From: an uncultured Roseovarius sp.
GTDB lineage: Bacteria > Pseudomonadota > Alphaproteobacteria > Rhodobacterales > Rhodobacteraceae
DNA: 64,000 bases
NCBI RefSeq assembly: GCF_947489715.1
Contig: NZ_CANLER010000005.1
Coordinates: 62,001-126,000 of the forward strand
Reading direction: 5' to 3'
The position numbers and the translations under genes are program-made. The notes under the pieces were generated by a model, which was not told the DNA's origin, ran no database searches, and was given only the letters and a program-made list of their open reading frames with translations. The stretch's first letter is position 1, and each line of letters begins with the position of its first letter. Below are positions 38,584-47,464 of this stretch, piece by piece.

Positions 38584-39585
38584 ATGGTTCTCAAGTTCAC
38601 TCCCGCCGGAATCTACTGTCCCGCCGGCGATTTCTACATTGATCCCTGGCGCCCGGTTGACCGGGCCCTGATCACCCACGGCCATGCCGATCACGCCCGC
38701 CCCGGCCATGCCCGGTATCTTTGTACAGACATCGTCGCGCCAGTGATCCGGCACCGGTTGGGAGAACTTGAACTTGAGACGATAACCTACGGAGAGAAAA
38801 CAGAAATAGGCTCTGCCTCTGTATCGTTTCACCCCGCAGGCCACACCCCCGGCTCAGCACAGATCAGGGTCGAGGTCGCAGGCGAGGTCTGGGTTGTATC
38901 GGGCGACTACAAGGTCACGCCCGATGCGCTCTCCACCCCGTTCGAACCGGTGCGCTGCCACGCTTTCATCTCGGAATGCACCTTTGGCCTGCCAGTCTTC
39001 ACATGGCCGGACGAGGCGCAGATCAGGGACGAAATCAACCACTGGTGGGCCGCCAACGCCGCCGACGGCCGGACCAGCCTGCTGGGCGCTTACTCCTTTG
39101 GCAAGGCGCAGCGTGTGCTCAGCTTGCTGGATGCTGACATCGGCCCGATCCTGACTCATGGCGCAGTTGAAAACACGAATATTGTGATGCGAAATCAAGG
39201 CATTACCCTGCCCGATACGCTTCAGGTCACGCCAGACCTCAATTCCAAGGATCATCCTGGCGCGCTGGTTCTGGCTCCGCCCTCGGCGCTTGGCTCCACC
39301 TGGGCACGGCGGTTCGGATCGCCCGCCACCGGCTTTGCCTCGGGCTGGATGCGCCTGCGCGGTGTGCGCCGTCGCCGTGCGGCAGATCGCGGTTTCGTGC
39401 TCTCTGATCATGCCGACTGGCCCGGACTGAACAGCGCCATCGCCGAAACCGGTGCCGAAAAGATATTCGTAACCCACGGATATACCGACATTTTCGCCCG
39501 CTGGCTCAACGAACAAGGCTATCAGGCCAAAGTGATCCCGACTGAATTCACCGGTGAACCCCTGGATGAGGGCGACACCACATGA
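38584..39585 (+). CDS. Ligase-associated DNA exonuclease (metallo-beta-lactamase fold)
   Basis: A 333-residue nuclease of the MBL/beta-CASP group. The metal motif HxHxDH is His32-G-His34-A-Asp36-His37 in ITHGHADHARPGH. Later motifs are VSGDYK, ECTFGLPVF and FVTHGYTDIFARWL. Members of this family are encoded next to ATP-dependent ligases and are thought to trim 3' ends in DNA repair. The stop overlaps the ligase ATG by four bases, so the two are translationally coupled. Confidence 0.93.
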   Translation: MVLKFTPAGIYCPAGDFYIDPWRPVDRALITHGHADHARPGHARYLCTDIVAPVIRHRLGELELETITYGEKTEIGSASVSFHPAGHTPGSAQIRVEVAGEVWVVSGDYKVTPDALSTPFEPVRCHAFISECTFGLPVFTWPDEAQIRDEINHWWAANAADGRTSLLGAYSFGKAQRVLSLLDADIGPILTHGAVENTNIVMRNQGITLPDTLQVTPDLNSKDHPGALVLAPPSALGSTWARRFGSPATGFASGWMRLRGVRRRRAADRGFVLSDHADWPGLNSAIAETGAEKIFVTHGYTDIFARWLNEQGYQAKVIPTEFTGEPLDEGDTT

Positions 39586-41180
39586 AACGCTTTGTCGATC
39601 TCTACACAACCATCGACCAGACCACCAAGACCAACCGCAAAGTGGCCGCGCTCGCCGCTTATTTCTCCGCGGCTTCTGACGCTGACAAACTCTGGACCAT
39701 CGCATTGTTCTCGGGCCGCCGCCCGCGCCGCGCCATCACCACCACAAAGCTTCGGGAATGGGCGGCAGAACGCGCGGGCATCCCGCTTTGGTTGTTCGAG
39801 GAAAGCTACCCCATCGTCGGTGATCTGGCCGAAACCATCGCCCTTGTTTTGCCCGCCCCTACGGCGACGCAGGATGACAGTCTGAGCGACTGGATTACCC
39901 GTCTGCGCGCCTTGGACAACGCCAGCGAAGAGGATCGGAAAATCGCCGTACTGGATGCGTGGAACCGGATGGTGGCCACAGAACGGCTTGTTTTCAACAA
40001 GTTACTGACCGGTGGTTTTCGCGTTGGCATCAGCCGGAAACTGATGACGCGGGCGTTGGCGCAGGCGACCGACAAGGACGAGGCCGAACTGGCCCACCGG
40101 CTGATGGGCGACTGGACGCCCGACAGCATCACCTATCAGGCCCTGATCGAAGCGCCGGATAACTCGGCTGGCCTATCGCGTCCCTACCCGTTCTGCCTCG
40201 CCCATGCGCTCGAAGGCGACCCCGACGCCCTTGGCCCGCCCGGCGACTGGTGCGCCGAATGGAAATGGGACGGCATCCGGGGACAGCTTATCCGCCGCGG
40301 TGGCGATCATTTCGTCTGGTCACGCGGCGAAGACCTGATGACCGATCGGTTTACTGAATTTTCACGGCTGTGCGATTTCCTCCCCGACGGCGTTGTCATC
40401 GACGGCGAGGTGTTGGCCTGGGACATGAACGCAGATGCGCCCCAGCCCTTCAATGCGCTGCAAAAACGCCTCGGTCGTAAGACCGTGCCAAAAAAATTGC
40501 TGAAAGACGCGCCTGCCCTTCTGATGGCCTATGATCTGCTCGAGGAGGATCACGCAGACCTGCGCGACATGCCTTTTGCAGAACGCCGCAAGAGGCTTGA
40601 AACGTTACTGACCGGCCTGCCATCAGACGCGCCGGTCCGCCTGGCGCCGCTTTTGCCCTTCGATGACTGGACAAAGTTGGCAGAAATCCGGATCGATGCC
40701 CGCGACATGCGCGCCGAGGGGCTGATGCTCAAACGCGCCGACAGCCCCTATCACGTGGGCCGCAAGAAAGGCGACTGGTGGAAATGGAAGCTGGATCCGC
40801 TGACCATCGACGCGGTGATGATCTATGCCCAGCAAGGCCATGGCCGCCGCGCCAACCTGTTTACCGATTTCACCTTTGCGGTGCGCGATGGCGACGATCT
40901 GGTGCCGTTCACCAAGGCCTATTCCGGCCTGACCGATGCTGAATTCCGCAAAATCACCGCCTGGGTCCGCAAGAACACCTTGCAACGTTTCGGCCCGGTC
41001 AGGCAGGTGACGCCCGAGCATGTGTTCGAAATCGCTTTCGAAGGCATTGCAGCCTCGACCCGGCACAAATCCGGCGTCGCCCTGCGCTTTCCCCGCATGG
41101 CCCGCTGGCGGCATGACAAACCTGTGTCCGAGGCCAATACACTGGACGATCTCAAGGCCATGCTGGCGCAATATGGTTAA
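39582..41180 (+). CDS. ATP-dependent DNA ligase (bacterial repair type)
   Basis: A 532-residue ATP-dependent ligase. The adenylated lysine is Lys228 in the motif AEWKWDGIRGQL (K-x-D-G). Downstream motifs include VIDGEVLAWD, RAEGLMLKRADSPYHVGRKKGDWWKWK and the OB-fold region. The N-terminal 200 residues form the extra DNA-binding domain of this class. It works with the exonuclease encoded just upstream. The helicase and phosphoesterase that usually complete this cassette are not in the following genes. Confidence 0.94.
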   Translation: MKRFVDLYTTIDQTTKTNRKVAALAAYFSAASDADKLWTIALFSGRRPRRAITTTKLREWAAERAGIPLWLFEESYPIVGDLAETIALVLPAPTATQDDSLSDWITRLRALDNASEEDRKIAVLDAWNRMVATERLVFNKLLTGGFRVGISRKLMTRALAQATDKDEAELAHRLMGDWTPDSITYQALIEAPDNSAGLSRPYPFCLAHALEGDPDALGPPGDWCAEWKWDGIRGQLIRRGGDHFVWSRGEDLMTDRFTEFSRLCDFLPDGVVIDGEVLAWDMNADAPQPFNALQKRLGRKTVPKKLLKDAPALLMAYDLLEEDHADLRDMPFAERRKRLETLLTGLPSDAPVRLAPLLPFDDWTKLAEIRIDARDMRAEGLMLKRADSPYHVGRKKGDWWKWKLDPLTIDAVMIYAQQGHGRRANLFTDFTFAVRDGDDLVPFTKAYSGLTDAEFRKITAWVRKNTLQRFGPVRQVTPEHVFEIAFEGIAASTRHKSGVALRFPRMARWRHDKPVSEANTLDDLKAMLAQYG

Positions 41181-41240
41181 GCGGGGTTGAGGCGCAGGCC
41201 AGTCCCGCCTATGTCATGGGAAACCCTGTAGGAGACCCAT

Positions 41241-43061
41241 ATGTTGCAGCCCATTAAGCCTGTTTTCGATGCCACCGATGCCGCCAGCGGAAAGGATCTG
41301 GGCGACCTGCCGGAATGGGACCTGAGCGACCTTTATAGCTCGGAAGACGCGCCAGAGCTGCAAACCGATCTGGACTGGCTGGAAAAGGCCTGCGCCGATT
41401 TCGCCGCAGATTACGAAGGCAAGCTGGGTACGCTGGACGCCGCCGGACTGCTGGAATGCATCCACCGGGATGAGAAGATAAGCAACATCGCCGGGCGCAT
41501 CATGTCCTTCGCCGGGTTGCGCTATCACCAGCTGACCACCGATGGCGGACGCACGAAATTCCTGTCGGATTGCCAGGAGAAGCTGACCAATTTCACCACG
41601 CCGCTGGTGTTTTTCACCTTGGAACTCAACCGGTTGGAAGAGGACAGCCTGACGGCGATGTACGCTGAAAATGCCGATCTCGCCCGGTACGAGCCCGTCA
41701 TCCGCCGCATCCGTGCGATGAAACCGCATCAGCTAAGCGACGAGTTGGAAAAATTCCTGCACGACCTGGGCGTTGTCGGCGACGCGTGGGAGCGGCTTTT
41801 TGATGAAACCATCGCCGGGCTCACCTTCACCGTTGACGGCGAAGAGCTGAATATCGAAGGCACGCTGAACCTTCTGACCGAACAGGACCGGTCCAAGCGC
41901 GAGGCTGCCAGCCGCGAACTGGCGCGGGTCTTCGGCGAAAACATCCGTACCTTTGCCCGCGTCCACAACACCGCCGCCAAGGAAAAAGAGGTTATCGACC
42001 GCTGGCGCAAAATGCCCACCGCACAGACCGGGCGACACCTCTCTAACGATGTCGAACCCGAGGTTGTCGAGGCGCTGCGCGATGCGGTCGTTGCCGCCTA
42101 CCCCAAGCTCAGCCATCGCTATTATGAGCTCAAGCGTAAATGGCTGGGTCTTGATGTCATGCAGGTCTGGGACCGCAACGCCCCCCTGCCCGTCGATGAT
42201 ACCAAGACCGTCGACTGGCCTGCCGCGCGCAAAACCGTGATGGATGCCTATTCGGCCTTTGATCCGCGCATGGGCGATCTGGCGAAACCCTTCTTCGACA
42301 AGGGCTGGATCGACGCAGGCGTGAAGCCCGGCAAGGCCCCTGGCGCCTTTGCCCACCCCACCGTCACCACCGTGCATCCTTACGTGATGCTCAACTATCT
42401 GGGCAAACCGCGCGACGTGATGACCCTCGCGCATGAACTGGGCCACGGCGTGCATCAGGTGCTGGCCGCCGAACAGGGTGAATTACTGGCCTCGACCCCG
42501 CTGACTCTGGCCGAAACCGCCAGCGTGTTCGGTGAGATGCTGACTTTCCGCAAAATGCTGGATACGGCTAAGGACGATCAGGAACGCAAGGTACTGCTGG
42601 CCGGCAAGGTCGAAGACATGATCAACACCGTTGTCCGTCAAATCGCCTTCTATGATTTCGAATGCAAGCTCCACGCGGCGCGGCGCGAGGGCGAGTTGAC
42701 GCCGGATGACATCAATGCGCTCTGGATGTCGGTGCAGGCTGAAAGCCTTGGACCCGCCTTTGAGTTCATGGATGGCTACGAGAGCTTCTGGGCCTATATC
42801 CCGCATTTCGTCCACTCACCCTTCTACGTCTATGCCTACGCCTTTGGCGACGGGTTGGTGAACGCGCTTTATGCGGTCTACGAAGAAAACCCCGAGGGCT
42901 TTCAGGATAAGTATTTCGACATGCTGAGAGCCGGTGGGTCAAAGCACCACAAGGAATTGCTCGCACCCTTCGGCCTTGATGCCTCGGATCCGAAATTCTG
43001 GGACAAAGGTCTCAGCATGATCTCGGGCTTCATCGACCAGCTTGAGGCGATGGAGGGCTAA
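41241..43061 (+). CDS. pepF: M3 family oligoendopeptidase F
   Basis: A 606-residue zinc metallopeptidase that cleaves short peptides in the cytoplasm. The zinc site is His398-E-L-G-His402 in MTLAHELGHGVHQ, with the third ligand in LTLAETASVFGEM. The N-terminal helical lobe and the segment FVHSPFYVYAYAFGD are typical of PepF. A GGAG site precedes the ATG. The stop abuts that of the convergent lipoprotein gene with no gap. Confidence 0.94.
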   Translation: MLQPIKPVFDATDAASGKDLGDLPEWDLSDLYSSEDAPELQTDLDWLEKACADFAADYEGKLGTLDAAGLLECIHRDEKISNIAGRIMSFAGLRYHQLTTDGGRTKFLSDCQEKLTNFTTPLVFFTLELNRLEEDSLTAMYAENADLARYEPVIRRIRAMKPHQLSDELEKFLHDLGVVGDAWERLFDETIAGLTFTVDGEELNIEGTLNLLTEQDRSKREAASRELARVFGENIRTFARVHNTAAKEKEVIDRWRKMPTAQTGRHLSNDVEPEVVEALRDAVVAAYPKLSHRYYELKRKWLGLDVMQVWDRNAPLPVDDTKTVDWPAARKTVMDAYSAFDPRMGDLAKPFFDKGWIDAGVKPGKAPGAFAHPTVTTVHPYVMLNYLGKPRDVMTLAHELGHGVHQVLAAEQGELLASTPLTLAETASVFGEMLTFRKMLDTAKDDQERKVLLAGKVEDMINTVVRQIAFYDFECKLHAARREGELTPDDINALWMSVQAESLGPAFEFMDGYESFWAYIPHFVHSPFYVYAYAFGDGLVNALYAVYEENPEGFQDKYFDMLRAGGSKHHKELLAPFGLDASDPKFWDKGLSMISGFIDQLEAMEG

Positions 43062-44129
43062 TCAGGGCGACTTTTGCAGTACGATGTAATCGCCCATCCA
43101 ATGCCCTGCACGCTCTGACTGAGAGATCAGACCTTTCAGCAACCGCACGGCAACTGGGGATGTGACCGGCACGATATGGTTCAACCCCTTGCCGTCGGAC
43201 ACTTCTGAAAAGTCCACCACTTGGACGTCAAGCCCCTTCACCTCGTCCGGGCTATCCACCACGCCCAGCCGTGGTTTGCGGCCGCTCAGGATCGCCGACA
43301 GCCCCAGGGCCCGGTCCTGTTTCGAGGTGAAGATGACAAAGGGCTGCGGCAGTTTGCCGATCGCCTCGGCCTGGCGGCGAAACAGGTCCGGGTCGATGTC
43401 CGGCGACATCAGCGCGACACCGCTAATCCGGTTCAACAACTGCCGGTCACCGCGCAAAGCCGCCTGTCGCAGCACCTCCATCGTCAGATGCGTGCCAACG
43501 GAATGCGCCAGGATGAACACCTTCTCGCCGGGCACCTCTGTCAGCGACTTCAGCACATGTTCCAGATCGTCACGGGCAAAAAGAACGCTGTCACGATCAT
43601 AGATATATCCCCGCGGATCTCCGGCCGAGGGCCACGAGAACAGGACCGCCGGTTTACCCTGATTGAAATCCGTCCGTATCTGCGCCAACCGGTACATCGC
43701 CTCGGACAGCGTGTTATTGTAGCCGGGCACAAATACCATCGTTTCACGCTCGGGCGTGGCCCGCTGAACGCTGCGTGCCAGCGCGGTGGCACTGTCATAA
43801 AGCTGGGTATTGGTGACGACAAAATCGGTCCGCGCATCCGGTTCGCCCTCTGCCCATTCGATCTTGCCGGCCTCATGGGTGGGCGGCACCGACACGTCTA
43901 CGCGGAAAAAATTCAACTCTGTCGAGCGGGCTGCCCCAAAGGCCGGTCCGGTCTTATCAAGCTCACGCGTCGTGGCGACATAGACCGGCTGTATCTTGGC
44001 CGAAGGGTGCGGCGGCGCACGCATGGCAGTGTCACGTTCGGAACACGCCGACAGAAGAAGCATGCAAACTGGCACCAAAGCCCGAAGGCTTTTCCACCTG
44101 AAGCAGGCTGCGTGGGCTACCCCTATCAT
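43062..44129 (-). CDS. DUF900 alpha/beta hydrolase lipoprotein
   Basis: A 355-residue protein with a lipoprotein signal (VPVCMLLLSACSERD; Cys in LSAC) and one alpha/beta hydrolase domain of the DUF900 type. Segments are VYVATTRELDKTGPAFGAAR, TMVFVPGYNNTLSEAMYRLAQ and the nucleophile elbow ILAHSVGTHLTME. It would sit in the periplasm attached to a membrane. The substrate is unknown. GGGAGAGG precedes the ATG at 44129. Confidence 0.88.
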   Translation of the reverse strand: MIGVAHAACFRWKSLRALVPVCMLLLSACSERDTAMRAPPHPSAKIQPVYVATTRELDKTGPAFGAARSTELNFFRVDVSVPPTHEAGKIEWAEGEPDARTDFVVTNTQLYDSATALARSVQRATPERETMVFVPGYNNTLSEAMYRLAQIRTDFNQGKPAVLFSWPSAGDPRGYIYDRDSVLFARDDLEHVLKSLTEVPGEKVFILAHSVGTHLTMEVLRQAALRGDRQLLNRISGVALMSPDIDPDLFRRQAEAIGKLPQPFVIFTSKQDRALGLSAILSGRKPRLGVVDSPDEVKGLDVQVVDFSEVSDGKGLNHIVPVTSPVAVRLLKGLISQSERAGHWMGDYIVLQKSP

Positions 44130-44187
44130 GAAAAACCTCTCCCGGCTGCCCAGAAGAGGTTACATTGGTTTGCGATGGTCTGAAAGG

Positions 44188-45084
44188 TCAGGCTTGGGTC
44201 AACATGCCCTTTTCCTGCGCCAATCCGCGCATCCGCTTTTGCAGCTTCTCGAACGCACGCACTTCGATCTGGCGGATACGTTCGCGGCTGACATCATATT
44301 CGGTGCTCAGGTCCTCCAGCGTGATTGTCTTGTCGCTCAACCGGCGTTGGGTCAGAATATCGCGCTCTCGCTCATTCAGCACATCCATCGCCTCGGCCAG
44401 CAACTCGCGCCGCGCTTCCAGTTCGTCACGCGCCTCGTAATCGCCTGCCTGGTCGGCATCTTCGTCCTCCAGCCAGTCCTGCCATTGCATGGTGCCCTCG
44501 CCTTCAGACCCGACCGTGGCATTCAGCGACGCGTCCCCGCCCGACATGCGGCGGTTCATGCTGATCACCTCATCCTCGGTCACGCCCAGATCGGTCGCGA
44601 TCCGTTTGACATTATCGGGGTGCAGATCACCATCTTCCAGCGCGCCGATCTTGGCCTTGGCTTTGCGAAGGTTAAAGAAAAGCTTCTTTTGCGCGCTCGT
44701 GGTTCCCAGTTTGACAAGGCTCCACGATCTAAGAATGTATTCCTGGATGCTGGCGCGGATCCACCACATCGCGTAGGTCGCCAGGCGGAAACCACGTTCC
44801 GGATCAAAGCGTTTCACCGCCTGCATCAGGCCCACATTCGCCTCCGAGATGACCTCGGCCTGCGGCAGACCATACCCGCGATAGCCCATCGCGATTTTCG
44901 CGGCCAGACGCAGGTGACTGGTGACCATCTTATGTGCCGCCTCGGTATCTTCCTTTTCGACCCAGGCCTTGGCCAGCATGTATTCTTCTTCCGGCTCCAG
45001 GAGCGGGAATTTACGAATTTCCTGCATGTACCGGTTCAGTCCGCCCTCAGGCGTCGGTGCCGGAAGATTTTTGTAATTACTCAA
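44188..45084 (-). CDS. rpoH: RNA polymerase sigma factor RpoH (sigma-32)
   Basis: A 298-residue heat-shock sigma factor. It shows region 2 (FDPERGFRLATYAMWWIRASI), the diagnostic RpoH box QKKLFFNLRKAKAKI in region 3, and the region 4 helix-turn-helix with ERERDILTQRRL and LSTEYDVSRERIRQIEVRAFEKL. Rhodobacterales often carry two rpoH genes, and this could be either. It is monocistronic, between the DUF900 gene and rluD. The 159 bases before it hold its promoter, not identified. Confidence 0.95.
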   Translation of the reverse strand: MSNYKNLPAPTPEGGLNRYMQEIRKFPLLEPEEEYMLAKAWVEKEDTEAAHKMVTSHLRLAAKIAMGYRGYGLPQAEVISEANVGLMQAVKRFDPERGFRLATYAMWWIRASIQEYILRSWSLVKLGTTSAQKKLFFNLRKAKAKIGALEDGDLHPDNVKRIATDLGVTEDEVISMNRRMSGGDASLNATVGSEGEGTMQWQDWLEDEDADQAGDYEARDELEARRELLAEAMDVLNERERDILTQRRLSDKTITLEDLSTEYDVSRERIRQIEVRAFEKLQKRMRGLAQEKGMLTQA

Positions 45085-45243
45085 GCCTCTGTCCCTCCCA
45101 ATGTTTAGGGTGTTAACATTAATGTAGGGTCGCGATGCATCCCGTTCAAGCCACGTGAACCGAATAGTTTAACAAAATATGAATGCACAGTCGGCATAAT
45201 GCCAGATTGAACCCTGCATTTTCGCACAATAGTGAGAAAAGTT

Positions 45244-46269
45244 TCAGCTTTTCAGGGCCGTAATCAGATCGGCGATATCTTGCGGAAGGGGCGCCTCGAA
45301 GCGAATTTGTTCTTTTGTTAACGGATGCTCAAATCCCAGAAAGGCCGCATGAAGCGCCTGCCTGGGAAATTCACGCGCCGCGTCGACACCCAAACTGCCT
45401 AGCGCTTTCAGCGGCAATTTGCGCCGCCCCCCATAGGTCGGATCGCCAATCAACCCGTGCCCGACATGGGCCATGTGCACCCTGATCTGATGGGTGCGCC
45501 CGGTTTCCAACCAACATTCCACCAAAGCAGCCACAGCTGGCGCGCCAAAAACCTCTACTATTCGCGCCCGCGTCACCGCATGACGCCCGCCCTCGAACAA
45601 CACCGCCTGTTTTTGCCGGTCGGTCTTATGCCGCGCCAGTTGCGTGGTGATCCGCATGATGTTCCCCGACTCGAAACTAACACCCCTGATCCCACGCAAA
45701 CGTGGATCGCTGGCATCAGGTACGCCGTAGACCACCGCGTTATAGTACCGTTCAACGCTATGCGCCTCGAATTGTGCGGCCAGTCCATGATGTGCCCGGT
45801 CTGATTTAGCAACAACCAGCAAGCCACTGGTATCCTTGTCAATTCTGTGTACGATCCCGGGCCGTTTCTGCCCGCCAACGCCTGACAACGCATCTCCACA
45901 ATGATGCAAAAGCGCATTTACCAGCGTGCCACTCGGTGTCCCTGGCGCAGGATGCACCACCATGCCCACCGGCTTGTTGATCACAATCAGATCATCATCT
46001 TCATACACCACGTCCAACGGAATATCTTCTGGCCCGATATGGCTCTCGGCGGCTTCGGGCACGGTGATCTCCGCGATATCGCCCTCGGATACCTTGGCCT
46101 TGGGGTCATGCGCCACCTTGCCGTTCAACACCACCTGCCCGTCCGCTATCAACCGCCCCAACCGGGTACGCGACAGGCTCGCCGCCTCTGGCACATCCCG
46201 CGAAAGCGCCTTATCAAGGCGCGCAGGCGGATCAGCAGCGATCCGGACGATAAGCGGTGTGGAACCCAT
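45244..46269 (-). CDS. rluD: Ribosomal large-subunit pseudouridine synthase RluD type
   Basis: A 341-residue enzyme that converts uridines of 23S rRNA helix 69 to pseudouridine. It has an N-terminal S4 domain (ARLDKALSRDVPEA, LSRTRLGRLIADGQVVLNG) and the catalytic domain with active-site Asp in HRIDKDTSGLLVVAK, plus LETGRTHQIRVHMAHVGHGL. I chose the ATG at 46269; it overlaps by two bases the ATG of the divergent DUF6476 gene. The frame is open further upstream, but that part is antisense to DUF6476. Confidence 0.92.
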   Translation of the reverse strand: MGSTPLIVRIAADPPARLDKALSRDVPEAASLSRTRLGRLIADGQVVLNGKVAHDPKAKVSEGDIAEITVPEAAESHIGPEDIPLDVVYEDDDLIVINKPVGMVVHPAPGTPSGTLVNALLHHCGDALSGVGGQKRPGIVHRIDKDTSGLLVVAKSDRAHHGLAAQFEAHSVERYYNAVVYGVPDASDPRLRGIRGVSFESGNIMRITTQLARHKTDRQKQAVLFEGGRHAVTRARIVEVFGAPAVAALVECWLETGRTHQIRVHMAHVGHGLIGDPTYGGRRKLPLKALGSLGVDAAREFPRQALHAAFLGFEHPLTKEQIRFEAPLPQDIADLITALKS

Positions 46270-46573
46270 GAATAACAGCCCTGAAACGCAACCGGTCGAT
46301 CCGGCCCTGGTGAAATATTTGCGCGTACTGGTCACGGTTCTGACCGTCACGATGATTCTGGGTTTCATAGTGATCGTGGTGCTCTTTGTCACCAAGTTCT
46401 CGGACGCCTTCCGCGCCGATTTGCCCGATACGATCACCTTGCCCGACGGCAGCGCGGCCTCGGCATTCACGCAGGGAAATGGCTGGTATGCGGTGGTTAC
46501 CGATGGCGACAAGATACTGATATACAACCAGAAAACCGGCGAACTGCGCCAGACAATTGCGATCGAAAACTAA
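46268..46573 (+). CDS. DUF6476-like single-span membrane protein
   Basis: A 101-residue protein with one transmembrane helix (VLVTVLTVTMILGFIVIVVL) near residues 20-40 and a small extracytoplasmic domain (TLPDGSAASAFTQGNGWYAV and DKILIYNQKTGELRQ). It matches the roseobacter proteins I know as DUF6476. The function is unknown. Its ATG overlaps the rluD ATG on the other strand, so each gene's ribosome site lies inside the other gene. The frame is open far upstream, but that part is antisense to rluD. Confidence 0.8.
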   Translation: MNNSPETQPVDPALVKYLRVLVTVLTVTMILGFIVIVVLFVTKFSDAFRADLPDTITLPDGSAASAFTQGNGWYAVVTDGDKILIYNQKTGELRQTIAIEN

Positions 46574-46587
46574 GCCAGAAGTGAGGG

Positions 46588-46664
46588 TGGTACCACCTCC
46601 CCGGCTCGAACGGGGGACCTCTTGATCCACAATCAAGCGCTCTAACCAACTGAGCTAAGGCGGC
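46588..46664 (-). tRNA. tRNA-His (anticodon GTG) with A73 discriminator
   Basis: A 77-base tRNA with encoded CCA. The acceptor GCCGCCT pairs with AGGTGGT, the anticodon loop TTGTGGA gives GTG, and the T arm is CCCCG-TTCGAGC-CGGGG. Base 73 is A and the base before G1 is T, so the encoded G-1:C73 pair of ordinary tRNA-His is missing. This is the known alphaproteobacterial variant. It stands 14 bases after the convergent DUF6476 gene. Confidence 0.97.
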
Positions 46665-46811
46665 ACTACCGGGCGATGTACATATTCAGACGATGAAATG
46701 CAAGCCTGATGCCGCGCAAAAACCAGTAAATTTCAGCATCCTGCGGCCCTGCGGATCGCTTGCCAAGCCGGGTCAAAACAAGTACCTGAACCGCTGACAA
46801 AGGAGGCCACA

Positions 46812-47000
46812 ATGGGCATCAATTCGGAAAGCAATATCGAAGCCAATTTGCAGATTGGCCCAACGGATCAGGGCATGGTTCGCCTTTACATCGAAGCGCA
46901 AGACCTTGAAATTCCTATGGACTTCACTCCCGAAGAAGCCGAAGAAATCGCCACCGAAATCGTTGCTGCGGCCAAGATCGCGGCGGGCCGCAAATCATAG
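46812..47000 (+). CDS. DUF6324-like small acidic protein
   Basis: A 62-residue protein with an AAAGGAGG ribosome site. It is acidic: a beta-rich first half (NLQIGPTDQGMVRLYIEAQ, LEIPMDF) followed by a helix TPEEAEEIATEIVAAAKIAAG. Small proteins of this type occur across Rhodobacterales without known function. Its TAG stop is interleaved with the TGA of mmcB on the other strand (TCATAG), a six-base convergent overlap. Confidence 0.78.
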   Translation: MGINSESNIEANLQIGPTDQGMVRLYIEAQDLEIPMDFTPEEAEEIATEIVAAAKIAAGRKS

Positions 47001-47438
47001 CACCGGATCGCGAAACCCCTGCAACCTGCGCCCGGCATGGCGCGCGAATTTCCGGGTCAGGGCCGCGCGCCGCGCAGGGGCCAAACGATCCTCGGGCCCC
47101 ATGCGAATGATCTCGGCATTATAGGCATCCGCAATGATCAGGCCGGTGCCTTCAGGCAGCAGATCAGAGGGAAATTCCTCGTCCACCGCCCAGAAATACC
47201 GATCGCACCATTCCAGATACCCTTCCCATTTCGCATCTGAGGTGAAATCAACCCGGCTCGACTTGCACTCAATCACCCAGATTTCACCCTTGGGTCCAAG
47301 CGACATCACATCCACCCGTTTACCCCGTTCCGGAATAAATTCCACTATGGAAACAAAGTCATACTCGGTCAGATGCCGGCACACGCCCCGCGCCAAAAGC
47401 TGACCTGGCAGTAATGTTTTATCTCCAGAAACATGCAT
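46995..47438 (-). CDS. mmcB: MmcB family DNA-repair protein (DUF1052)
   Basis: A 147-residue protein of the DUF1052/MmcB family with a restriction-endonuclease-like core. The nuclease-type residues appear in RVDVMSLGPKGEIWVIECKSS (Asp, then Glu-x-Lys). Further family segments are VDFTSDAKWEGYLEWCDRYFWAV and PEGTGLIIADAYNAEIIR. MmcB is SOS-induced and takes part in repair or mutagenesis in Caulobacter-type bacteria. A perfect LexA box lies 12 bases before the start codon, direct support for SOS control here. Confidence 0.92.
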   Translation of the reverse strand: MHVSGDKTLLPGQLLARGVCRHLTEYDFVSIVEFIPERGKRVDVMSLGPKGEIWVIECKSSRVDFTSDAKWEGYLEWCDRYFWAVDEEFPSDLLPEGTGLIIADAYNAEIIRMGPEDRLAPARRAALTRKFARHAGRRLQGFRDPVL

Positions 47439-47449
47439 CCCAGAATTAT

Positions 47450-47464
47450 GAACAAAAGATGAAC
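47450..47464 (-). promoter_or_regulatory. LexA (SOS) box GTTC-N7-GTTC upstream of mmcB
   Basis: On the minus strand the sequence is GTTCATCTTTTGTTC, an exact match to the alphaproteobacterial LexA operator GTTC-N7-GTTC. It ends 12 bases before the mmcB ATG, so bound LexA would cover the transcription or translation start. Confidence 0.85.

Noticed and set aside
44000-45108. Long plus-strand frame of 370 codons opposite rpoH
   Set aside because: It covers the well-conserved rpoH coding region in antisense, and the peptide has shadow composition.
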